From the NCBI GenBank assembly GCA_027487945.1, contig JAIYCQ010000032.1, positions 30,048 to 94,047 of the forward strand: a stretch of 64,000 bases of DNA, given 5' to 3'. Source of the stretch: Caulobacteraceae bacterium (GTDB lineage Bacteria; Pseudomonadota; Alphaproteobacteria; Caulobacterales; Caulobacteraceae). Position 1 is the first letter of the stretch. Each line of letters starts with the position of its first letter. Below the pieces are notes generated by a model. That model had not been told where the DNA came from. It was given only the letters and a program-made list of their open reading frames with translations, and ran no database searches. Below, in pieces: positions 55,582-62,568 of the stretch. Position numbers and translations under genes: made by a program.

Positions 55582-57047
55582 CCACTGCGCGGCAGGCGTC
55601 GGCGGGTTCTCACCCGCGTCACCTGCGTCCCGTCCGGAAGGGCGGGACGACGGACGGGCCCTTCCAGCCCCGGCCCCCGGGCCGACGGCTCGGCGGCAGC
55701 CTTCTGGCCGGGATGCGGCAGGAGCAGCGCGCAGCCCAGGCCGAACAGGGCTGACATCGCCCCCGTCCGCAGCGGGTAGTCGACCAGCGAATGCAGCAGA
55801 AGCGCGCCGACGATCACCGAGCCGGCGCAGGCCAGCACGCCGTCCATGCCCGGCGTCCGCCAGGCGTCGTAGGTCCGGCGTCCGTACCAGGCCAAAAACA
55901 GGCCGATGAGAACCAGACCCGGCAGGCCGGTCTCCAGCCAGAGCTCGAGCAGATCGTTGTGGGCGTGATTGAGGTAGGCGCTCTGCAGCCCCTCGACGCG
56001 CTCACGGCTGCGGTAGATCTCGTCGAAGGTGCCCAGACCGGTTCCGAACGGCAGCTGACGCAGCGCCTCGGCCGAGATCGTCGGCAGGCCCGCCATGCGG
56101 GGATCGCTCGCCAGTTCGGCCATCAGTTCGGGACGGGCGACCAGGGCGCCGCCGGCGAGGAGACAGCCGACCACGGCGAGACCGGCCAGACCGGCCAGGA
56201 CGGCCCGGCCAGACAGCTTCGGCAACCGGTCCCGGAGCAGGATCAGGGCGCAGGCCGCGACGACGAGCGGATAGAGCACGATGCCGGCGCGCGACTGGGT
56301 CAGCACCGTCGTCACGGCGAGCAAGGCCAGCAGGACGCCGGCGATCACCATCGCGGGCACGCTGGGCCAGCCCCGACGATTCGGAAAGGCCGCGGCCAGC
56401 ACCGCCGTCACCAGGGGCATGGCCACCAGCTGCAGGGACGCCTGGTGATTGCGGTTGGAGAAGAAGCCGACCGCCGAGGTCGGATTGGTCGTCTCGTAGA
56501 AGCGCAGCGCCGATTCGGGGCCTTCGGCGACCTGGGCCAGGCCCAGCAAGGTCCCTGCGACGGCGAAGGCGACCGCGACCAGCGCCGTCAGCAGTCGCCC
56601 GCGCGTCTCGACCGTCATCAGCGCGACGAACATCGCAAGGCCCGGCAGGAGCGCGAAGGCGGCATTGAGGCTACCCTCCGGATTCAGGCCGAGGCCATGC
56701 CAGGGCGCAGCCATCCCGGCCGCCTCATAGATCGCCGCGATCTCTCCGCGGCCCGGTAGCAGGGTCCAGAGGAAGCCGGGCAGCGGAACCAGCTGCAGAA
56801 GGGGCAACAGCGCGATCGCCGCCGCCAGCAGCAGCGGGCGCTTCCATTCCGCGCGCAGATCGATGCGGCTCAGTCGAAAGGCGCCGAACAGGAGAATGAC
56901 GAGCGCCAGGATCCGGACCCCGGCATTGAGCAGCTCGCCTTCACGGGTAGCGCCGGCGAAAACGATGGCGACGGCGGCCAGCAGCGCGGCAAGGCCGCCC
57001 AGGGCCCGGGTCGGGAGGGGGGAGGCGCCGATGTGGTAGTCGCGCAT
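55575..57047 (-). CDS. O-antigen ligase/polymerase family membrane protein (Wzy_C)
   Basis: A 490-residue polytopic protein with about twelve TM helices and the family's large periplasmic loop late in the sequence (roughly 310-365, RQLPFGTGLGTFDEIYRS, then SAYLNHAHNDLLELWLETG). The HAHNDLLE segment with its His-Asn-Asp is typical of Wzy_C/WaaL proteins, which polymerise or ligate undecaprenyl-linked glycans in the periplasm. NRNHQASLQL and LTQSRAGI also match. The C-terminal tail (about 50 residues) is basic and disordered. It starts two bases after the upstream stop; both lie in the export operon. It may be the polymerase of this system. Confidence 0.85.
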   Translation of the reverse strand: MRDYHIGASPLPTRALGGLAALLAAVAIVFAGATREGELLNAGVRILALVILLFGAFRLSRIDLRAEWKRPLLLAAAIALLPLLQLVPLPGFLWTLLPGRGEIAAIYEAAGMAAPWHGLGLNPEGSLNAAFALLPGLAMFVALMTVETRGRLLTALVAVAFAVAGTLLGLAQVAEGPESALRFYETTNPTSAVGFFSNRNHQASLQLVAMPLVTAVLAAAFPNRRGWPSVPAMVIAGVLLALLAVTTVLTQSRAGIVLYPLVVAACALILLRDRLPKLSGRAVLAGLAGLAVVGCLLAGGALVARPELMAELASDPRMAGLPTISAEALRQLPFGTGLGTFDEIYRSRERVEGLQSAYLNHAHNDLLELWLETGLPGLVLIGLFLAWYGRRTYDAWRTPGMDGVLACAGSVIVGALLLHSLVDYPLRTGAMSALFGLGCALLLPHPGQKAAAEPSARGPGLEGPVRRPALPDGTQVTRVRTRRRLPRSGQ

Positions 57048-57049
57048 GC

Positions 57050-58315
57050 CTATGCCTCCGCCCCGACGGGCTCGATCCTGACATCGTCGAACCAGCCCCA
57101 GGCCGAGGCTCCGCCCTTCTCACCGGCCCGAAGCTCAAGGCGCTGGACCTCGCAATCGCCGGGCACGGTCACGAGCGTCGACAGGGGTGTCCAGTCGTCG
57201 CTCACCGGCACAGGCAGCTCGGCCAGAGCCGCGCCGCGATCGCCCAGGCACGACAGGGTCCAGACCATGCCGCTGCCGCGGAGCCCGTCCAGCCGGGCGT
57301 CGAGGCTGAGGCGATAGGCGCCCGGCGCCAGGACCAGGGTCTGGCGGGCAAGACTCTGGCGTCGATCCGACACCGCACGGGCGTTGAGAGCCTGTCCCTG
57401 GCGTCCCGGCGCCGCGGTGACGCTGGCCGCCTTGCGGGCGAGGGTCCAGGCGAAGGGACCTGCGGCGTCGGGACCGTCGAAGGCGCCGTTGTAGACATTG
57501 CCCAGCACATCGTAGCCGGCCGGCGGCAGGAGCAGGACCCAGGCCAGATAGGCTTCCTTGGCGCGCCCCTCCCGGACCAGACGGTTGGCGACCGCGGCCG
57601 ACTCCTCGTCCCCGATCGTCGACCCCGCCTCCTTCACGGCAAGGAGGATGGAGAGGGTGACGTCCGGATCCTGGCTGGCGGCCAGCTCGCGGATGAAGGT
57701 GGCGCGCCAGGCCGGGCCCGACTGCAACCGTCGCCCCAGCGCCTTGGCGGCCGACTCGTCCGCGCCGGCGGCCGATGCCATCAGGACTGCGGCTTCCCGG
57801 AGGGTCGCCGAGTGCCGCATGAGCGCGTCGCCATGGGCAAAGGCGGCGTCGAAGTCCCGCGCCTTCAGGCGGTCGTGGAACATCCACAGGTGGCTGGACA
57901 CGTCGCGCTGGCTGCGCGAGGCGGCCAGGGTCATCAACTGCCGGGCCCGCCGCGCGTCGCCCGCGTCGTCGGCAACCCAGGCGAGAACGCGCAGGGCGCG
58001 GACATCCAGGGGCCCGGCGCGCAGCGCGCGGCGCGCGGCGTCCCGGGCTTCATCCTGGGGCCCGCCGCTGGCGGCAGTGTCGCTGAACGCCTGCTCGGCC
58101 AGGTAGCCGAGCGCACGGGGATCGGCCGGCCGCCAGGACAGGGCCTCTTCCGGCTCGGCGTCGGCGAGACGTCTGGCCTGGGCGACCGCGATGATCTGCC
58201 AGGCGCCGACAGCGGCGACGAGGATGGCCGCCAGAAGGGCGACGGCGCCGGGGATCGGCCGGCGGGAACCGCGACCGTCCCGGCGATCCTGGGCAGGCGC
58301 CTCGGCCGCGGGCAC
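57050..58315 (-). CDS. Membrane-anchored repeat protein with C-terminal beta domain, unknown function
   Basis: A 421-residue protein. One TM helix lies near residues 22-45 (IPGAVALLAAILVAAVGAWQIIAVA). Helical repeats of TPR style follow (EEALSWRPADPRALGYLAEQAF, RRALRAGPLDVRALRVLAWVADDAGD, RRARQLM). The last 150 residues form a beta-rich domain (PGAYRLSLDARLDGLRG, VQRLELRAGEKG, WGWFDDVRI) like a carbohydrate-binding jelly roll. It would sit in the periplasm anchored to the inner membrane and may scaffold polymer assembly. Start is GTG three bases past the Wzc stop. No family name recognised. Confidence 0.72.
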   Translation of the reverse strand: MPAAEAPAQDRRDGRGSRRPIPGAVALLAAILVAAVGAWQIIAVAQARRLADAEPEEALSWRPADPRALGYLAEQAFSDTAASGGPQDEARDAARRALRAGPLDVRALRVLAWVADDAGDARRARQLMTLAASRSQRDVSSHLWMFHDRLKARDFDAAFAHGDALMRHSATLREAAVLMASAAGADESAAKALGRRLQSGPAWRATFIRELAASQDPDVTLSILLAVKEAGSTIGDEESAAVANRLVREGRAKEAYLAWVLLLPPAGYDVLGNVYNGAFDGPDAAGPFAWTLARKAASVTAAPGRQGQALNARAVSDRRQSLARQTLVLAPGAYRLSLDARLDGLRGSGMVWTLSCLGDRGAALAELPVPVSDDWTPLSTLVTVPGDCEVQRLELRAGEKGGASAWGWFDDVRIEPVGAEA

Positions 58316-58318
58316 CGC

Positions 58319-60640
58319 CTACTTCCCGCCCTCGAGCCTCTTGTTCCCGTAGTCGTAGGAGTAGGCGTAGGCATAGCCGTAGCCGTAGCCGTAGCCGTAG
58401 CCGGCGCTGCGGACGTTGAACTTGCTGAGGATGCCGCCGAGGATCCGGGCATTGCCCAGCGCCAGACGACGGAGCGCCGCCTTGGCGAGGCCGCGCCGGG
58501 TCTGGCCGGCCTCGATGACCAGGACCGTGCCGGCGACGGCGCTGGCCAGCAGCGGCGCATCGGCGAGACCCATGACCGGCGGACCGTCGATGACCAGCAG
58601 GTCGAAATTGGCCTCGGCCTCCGCGATCATCGCCCGGATCGTGGCGCCGGCCAGCAGTTCGGCCGGATTGGGCGGCAGCGGACCACAGGGGATGAACGAC
58701 AGGTTCGGCTGGTCGGTCGCCTGGATCAGATCGGACATCGCCGCCGAACCGGTCAGGTAGTTGCTGATGCCCGCCCCGGAGTCGGCGCGAAGCACGCGGT
58801 GGAGCGACGGATTGCGCAGGTCGCCGTCGACGAGCAGGACGTTCATGCCCAGCTTGGCGAAGTTGCGGGCCAGGGCCGTGGCCGTGGTCGACTTGCCTTC
58901 CGACGGACGGGCGCTGGTCACGAGCAGGCTCCGCGGAACGCCGTCGTTTGTCGAGAACTGCAGCGCAGTCCGCACCGAGTAGTAGGCTTCCGACAGATTG
59001 CTTCGAGGATCGGCCATCGCCTCGTCGATCGAGATCCCCTTGTCGAGCATCGGAATGGCGCCCATCAGCGGCATGCCGAGCTTGCCCTCGATGTCCTCGG
59101 GAATCTTGATGGTTTCGTCGAGGCTTTCGAGACCGAAGGCCGCAGCGAGACCGATCAGCAGGCCGATGCCCAGGGCGACGGCCAGATTGTTCATCAGGTT
59201 CGGCTTGTAGGGCGAGCGGGGCATCTGGGCCCGGTCGACGATCGAGATGTTGTTCGCGCCGATGCCGCCGGCGACGCCGATGTCCTTGTAGCGTTGCAGC
59301 AGGCCGTCATAGAGGCTGCGGTTGGTGTCCACTTCCCGCTGCAGGATGTTGTACTGGATGGACCGGCCACGCAGGTCCATCACCCCGCCCTTGAGGGAGG
59401 CGACCTGGCTGGCCAGCTCCTGCTCCTGGCGCAGGGCCAGCTGGTACTCCGCCTGGACGGACTGGCGCACCGAGGAGGCCTCGGCGGCGATCTGGCCGTC
59501 GATGGCGTCGATCTGGGCCTTGAGCGCGACCATGGCCGGGAAGTCCGGCTTGTAGATCGACAGTTGCTCCTGGTACCGCGCCTGGAGGGTCGTCTGCTGG
59601 CTGCGCAGGGCCTGGACCGTGGCGCTGCCCATGATCTGCGGCAGCGACATTCCGGAGTTGCGCGCCTGGTTCCAGCGCTGTTCGGCGGCGATGCGGTTGC
59701 CCTTGGCGATGGTCAGGGCGGAGTTCATCGCGACAAGGTCCGAGGCGGTCAGCGACGTGCCGGCCGTCTCGGCCGCGCCGCCGGTCGGCGACGTCGCCGC
59801 GGCCACGCTGACGATGCCCTGGCTCTGGGCGTAGGCGACCAGGTCCCGCTCCGACTTCTCGAGCTGGGCCTTCACGGTCGCCAGCTTTTCCTCAAGGAAG
59901 TTGCGCGCATAGCCGGCGCCCTCGAAGCGGCGATCGAGGTTGGCGCCGATGAAGTTCTCGGCCACCGCGTTGACGACCCGCTGGGCGACTTCGCGATCGG
60001 AGCTCTCGTAGCTGATGTTGACGAGCCGCGAGCCGCGGACCGGCGCGACCGCCAGACCGGCCTTCAGCCGGTTCGTGGCCACACGCGCGCGCTGTTCAGG
60101 CTTGCCGGACAGAACCGGCGCCTCCTGCTTGCGGCCGAACAGGCGGGTAAGCGCGCTGAGCGAAGAGCCCTCTTCCTGCGACATGAAGGCCACGTCGGAG
60201 GCGAGATTCTCGCGCTGGACGACCCGCTCGGCCAGGGAGCGGCTCTTCAGCAGGGCGTATTGCGTCTCATAGAAGTCGGCTTCACCGCCCTTGAGCGGTT
60301 CAGTGCCTTCGATGTCCACCACCCGGGTGGCTTCCCGGTCGATCTGGATCGTGGCCGTGGCCCGATAGATCGGCGTGGTCATCAGGGTCAGAAGGACGCC
60401 GACGGCGATCGAGGCCAGGACGGCGCCGCCGATGACGAAGCGATGCTTGACGATGATGTGCCAGTAGGCGCCGAGGTTCAGGCCAGCGCCCTCCTCGTCA
60501 TCGGCTCCGAGGCCGGCGCCGTTCGTCGCCGCCAGCTGGCGACCGCCGCGCACGACAAGCGGCTTGGGGGACGCGGTTGTCAGGTAGCCCCGCTCGCCGG
60601 GCGCTTCGCCCCAGTCCCTGTCGTCGTCTGCGCCGCTCAT
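58319..60640 (-). CDS. wzc: Polysaccharide copolymerase / BY-kinase (Wzc-like)
   Basis: A 773-residue inner-membrane protein. TM1 is at about 67-87, then a long periplasmic coiled-coil region (QSQ and E/L-rich segments), TM2 near 484-503 (NLAVALGIGLLIGLAAAFGL) and a cytoplasmic tyrosine kinase with Walker A ARPSEGKST, A' LLVDGDLRNPS and B LLVIDGPP. It ends in a Tyr cluster of nine Tyr alternating with Gly/Ala/Ser/Asp. It sets chain length and drives export with Wza, and is switched by autophosphorylation of the tail. The PHP phosphatase gene upstream probably reverses this. GAGG lies near the ATG. Confidence 0.93.
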   Translation of the reverse strand: MSGADDDRDWGEAPGERGYLTTASPKPLVVRGGRQLAATNGAGLGADDEEGAGLNLGAYWHIIVKHRFVIGGAVLASIAVGVLLTLMTTPIYRATATIQIDREATRVVDIEGTEPLKGGEADFYETQYALLKSRSLAERVVQRENLASDVAFMSQEEGSSLSALTRLFGRKQEAPVLSGKPEQRARVATNRLKAGLAVAPVRGSRLVNISYESSDREVAQRVVNAVAENFIGANLDRRFEGAGYARNFLEEKLATVKAQLEKSERDLVAYAQSQGIVSVAAATSPTGGAAETAGTSLTASDLVAMNSALTIAKGNRIAAEQRWNQARNSGMSLPQIMGSATVQALRSQQTTLQARYQEQLSIYKPDFPAMVALKAQIDAIDGQIAAEASSVRQSVQAEYQLALRQEQELASQVASLKGGVMDLRGRSIQYNILQREVDTNRSLYDGLLQRYKDIGVAGGIGANNISIVDRAQMPRSPYKPNLMNNLAVALGIGLLIGLAAAFGLESLDETIKIPEDIEGKLGMPLMGAIPMLDKGISIDEAMADPRSNLSEAYYSVRTALQFSTNDGVPRSLLVTSARPSEGKSTTATALARNFAKLGMNVLLVDGDLRNPSLHRVLRADSGAGISNYLTGSAAMSDLIQATDQPNLSFIPCGPLPPNPAELLAGATIRAMIAEAEANFDLLVIDGPPVMGLADAPLLASAVAGTVLVIEAGQTRRGLAKAALRRLALGNARILGGILSKFNVRSAGYGYGYGYGYAYAYSYDYGNKRLEGGK
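58374..58403 (-). repeat. Hexanucleotide tandem repeat encoding the Wzc Gly-Tyr tail
   Basis: Five perfect copies of TAGCCG (plus strand) give a GGCTAC repeat on the coding strand and encode alternating Gly and Tyr. Copy number could change by slippage without shifting the frame, altering the number of phosphorylatable tyrosines. Confidence 0.8.
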
Positions 60641-60661
60641 ACGTCCTCACACACAGTTTCC

Positions 60662-60694
60662 GGCGTCGGGCCCGATCAGGTTCGGGCTGACGCC
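60662..60694. promoter_or_regulatory. Hairpin between wza and wzc
   Basis: GGCGTC pairs with GACGCC, and GCCCGA with TCGGGC inside, around a 6-base loop with a small bulge (12 pairs). It sits in the 83-base gap between the wza stop and the wzc ATG. On the coding (minus) strand no T-run follows, so it is more likely to affect mRNA stability or partial read-through than to terminate. Confidence 0.45.
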
Positions 60695-60723
60695 TGTCTT
60701 TTGAAGTCAAATGTACTGAACGC

Positions 60724-61425
60724 TTACAACAGCGGCCTGAACAGACCAAACATCGGGATCACGCCCCGGATTTCCTGGAAGGCGCTCTTAACGCCCGAAC
60801 GTTCGACGACGATGACGTCGCGCGCATAGATTTCAGGATCCTCGAGCGTACCCGCCCGGATCGCGGTGAGATCGTACAGCGCGCCCATCTTCTGGTTGTT
60901 GATCGTCCGGTAGATGATGATCCGGCGCTCGTCGCCGACCTTGTCGGCGCCCTTGGCCATGGCGATGGCCTGAAGCAGGGTCGTGCGGCCCTGCAGGGCA
61001 TAGACCCCCGGCGAGGTGACCGCGCCGTCGACGGTGATCCGCTGGCTGGCGTACTGGCTGATGTAGATCGTCACTTCCGGCGACTGCAGATACTTCTGGC
61101 GCAGGGCGGCGGCCACGTCGGCCTGCAGCTGCGGCACGGTCTTGCCGGCGGCGTTCAGCGGGCCGATCAGCGGCAGGATGATCTGACCGGCGGCGTCGAC
61201 CTGGACCGTGCGGGTCAGATCGGGAACCTGGAACACATTGACGTCCAGCTGGTCCATCGGACCAATCAGATAGCCGGTGGCGGCGGTCACCGGATCCATG
61301 CGCACGGGATCGGGCGGCGCCATCTGGCCGCCGGTCTGCAGCCCCGCCATCCGCGCCGGAGCACAGGCGACCGCGAGCATGGCGGCGGCCCCGATCATGG
61401 CGACGAGTGCGAACTTCCTGGGCAT
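60724..61425 (-). CDS. wza: Polysaccharide export outer-membrane protein (Wza family)
   Basis: A 233-residue protein, short for the family. The lipobox LAVAC puts the modified Cys at residue 21. The Poly_export domain follows (YLIGPMDQLDVNVFQVPDLTRTVQVDAAGQI, ILPLIGPLNAAGKT), then a SLBB-like domain (ITVDGAVTSPGVYALQGRTTLLQAIAMAKG). It would form the outer-membrane exit for the polymer, working with Wzc. The C-terminal amphipathic helix that spans the outer membrane in E. coli Wza is not evident, so a partner may be needed. ATG 61425 has GGAG upstream. Confidence 0.92.
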   Translation of the reverse strand: MPRKFALVAMIGAAAMLAVACAPARMAGLQTGGQMAPPDPVRMDPVTAATGYLIGPMDQLDVNVFQVPDLTRTVQVDAAGQIILPLIGPLNAAGKTVPQLQADVAAALRQKYLQSPEVTIYISQYASQRITVDGAVTSPGVYALQGRTTLLQAIAMAKGADKVGDERRIIIYRTINNQKMGALYDLTAIRAGTLEDPEIYARDVIVVERSGVKSAFQEIRGVIPMFGLFRPLL

Positions 61426-61454
61426 CAAAGTCTCCAACGGCTGAGCGGCACGAT

Positions 61455-62252
61455 TCAAGCGGCCCGGAACCAACGGCGCAAGCCCCCGATACCACCGGTC
61501 GCCTTGATCGCGGCGCCGACAGTGCGTGGCCCGGTCGCCGGAGCGGCGTTGGCCAGCACCATCCGGGGCCGGGTGACCACCATGTCGTGGGCGGCGGCCT
61601 CGCCGAGACGGGCGGCCACGACGGCGGCGGCTTCGGACAACAGCGGCTTGCGATTGCGAAGATTGTGGGCGTCTGTCGACACCAGATGGACCAGCCCCTC
61701 GTCGAGCATCCGCTCCGACCAGGACTGGGCGCGCTGTCCGAAGCGGCCGGTGATCGATCCCGCCGTCAACTGCATCCAGGCGCCCGCCCGGGCCAGGGCC
61801 TTCATCGTGTCGTAGTGGCTTTCGATCCACGACAGCCGCTCGGGATGGGTGATGATCGGCATATAGCCGGCCTCGAGGGTAGCCAGCACCGACTGTTCCA
61901 GGCGCGGGGGCGCGACATGGTGGGGCGGCTCGAACAGGAAATAGCGCGACCCGGCGATGGTCGGGATATGGCCGCTGTCGAGCTCGGCGACCATTGTCGG
62001 GGTCAGGTGGGCGTCGCAACCGGCCACCAGGGTCAAGGCTATGCCGGCGGCGTCGAGATCCGCCTGCAGGCGCTCGACGCGCAGCAGGATGTCCGGGCCG
62101 GTGTTCTCGTAGAGACCGGGATAGATGTGCGGGGTGCAGGCGATGGTCGTGATGCCGTCCGCCACCGCGATCCGCGCCATTTCGAGGGACGTCGCAAGGT
62201 CGGGTGCGCCGTCGTCGATACCGGGCAGGAGATGGCAGTGGAGATCGATCAA
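61455..62252 (-). CDS. cpsB: PHP-type tyrosine-protein phosphatase (CpsB/YwqE-like)
   Basis: A 265-residue metal-dependent phosphatase of the PHP family. It starts IDLHCHLLPGIDDGAPD (metal ligands His5, His7, Asp13), with CTPHIYPGLY, GCDAHL, HPERLS, AGSITGRFG and VSTDAHN as the other metal-site motifs. It would dephosphorylate the Wzc tail. The consensus N-terminus fits a TTG start at 62252 (Met-Ile-Asp-Leu-His); another in-frame TTG at 62297 would add 15 residues. It is the first gene of the export operon cpsB-wza-wzc-repeat protein-ligase. Confidence 0.88.
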   Translation of the reverse strand: MIDLHCHLLPGIDDGAPDLATSLEMARIAVADGITTIACTPHIYPGLYENTGPDILLRVERLQADLDAAGIALTLVAGCDAHLTPTMVAELDSGHIPTIAGSRYFLFEPPHHVAPPRLEQSVLATLEAGYMPIITHPERLSWIESHYDTMKALARAGAWMQLTAGSITGRFGQRAQSWSERMLDEGLVHLVSTDAHNLRNRKPLLSEAAAVVAARLGEAAAHDMVVTRPRMVLANAAPATGPRTVGAAIKATGGIGGLRRWFRAA

Positions 62253-62287
62253 GACCGGTTCATGCCCTGAGGCTGAAGGAAGACACC

Positions 62288-62446
62288 ATGTGGACAAGCG
62301 AAGAGAACGTGCACGACCGCTCCGCAGCGCCTGCCCACCTCTACGTGGCGTTATCCGGGATCGCGCAGGCGGGCGTCAAGGCGCATCACCAGGACGGAAG
62401 GCTTTATTCTCTGTCGGGATACATAACGGTCACAAAGATTGAGTGA
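62288..62446 (+). CDS. Small predicted protein, 52 residues
   Basis: ATG 62288 is preceded by GAAGGAAG, a good ribosome-binding site with eight-base spacing, unusual in this window where many genes have none. The 52-residue product (starting MWTSEENVHDRSAAPAHLYVALSG, ending with SLSGYITVTKIE) has no TM segment or signal. It lies divergent to cpsB, whose start it overlaps only in the upstream region, and ahead of the WecA gene. No family recognised; coding is suggested by the ribosome site and position only. Confidence 0.5.
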   Translation: MWTSEENVHDRSAAPAHLYVALSGIAQAGVKAHHQDGRLYSLSGYITVTKIE

Positions 62447-62466
62447 TGTCATCAACTGGTCATTGT

Positions 62467-62497
62467 ACGAATTCGCGGGACCGGAGAACGAATTCGC
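62467..62497. promoter_or_regulatory. Two identical operator-like sites, ACGAATTCGC, 21 bp apart
   Basis: ACGAATTCGC occurs at 62467-62476 and 62488-62497. Each contains the 8-bp palindrome CGAATTCG. The 21-bp offset is two helical turns, so two dimers could bind the same DNA face. The second copy covers the position of a -35 element for the nearby promoter candidate. Confidence 0.55.
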
Positions 62498-62519
62498 TTC
62501 AGACAGCCAATCCTATACT
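62491..62519 (+). promoter_or_regulatory. Putative promoter of the WecA-type gene
   Basis: TATACT at 62514-62519 is a good -10 hexamer. Seventeen bases upstream the -35 position reads AATTCG, poor by consensus and inside the second palindrome, which suggests that an activator or repressor controls this promoter. A start near 62526 would give a 43-base leader to ATG 62569. AGACAG and CTGTCT flank the -10 as a 6-bp inverted repeat. Confidence 0.5.
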
Positions 62520-62568
62520 GTGACTGTCTAGCCGAGACGGCCAATTGCCAGTCGTTCGGCGGGGCGTT

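Noticed and set aside
62467..62497. The two ACGAATTCGC copies as the start of a CRISPR or iteron array
   Set aside because: Only two copies, no spacers of CRISPR length and no replication gene nearby; an operator pair is a better reading.
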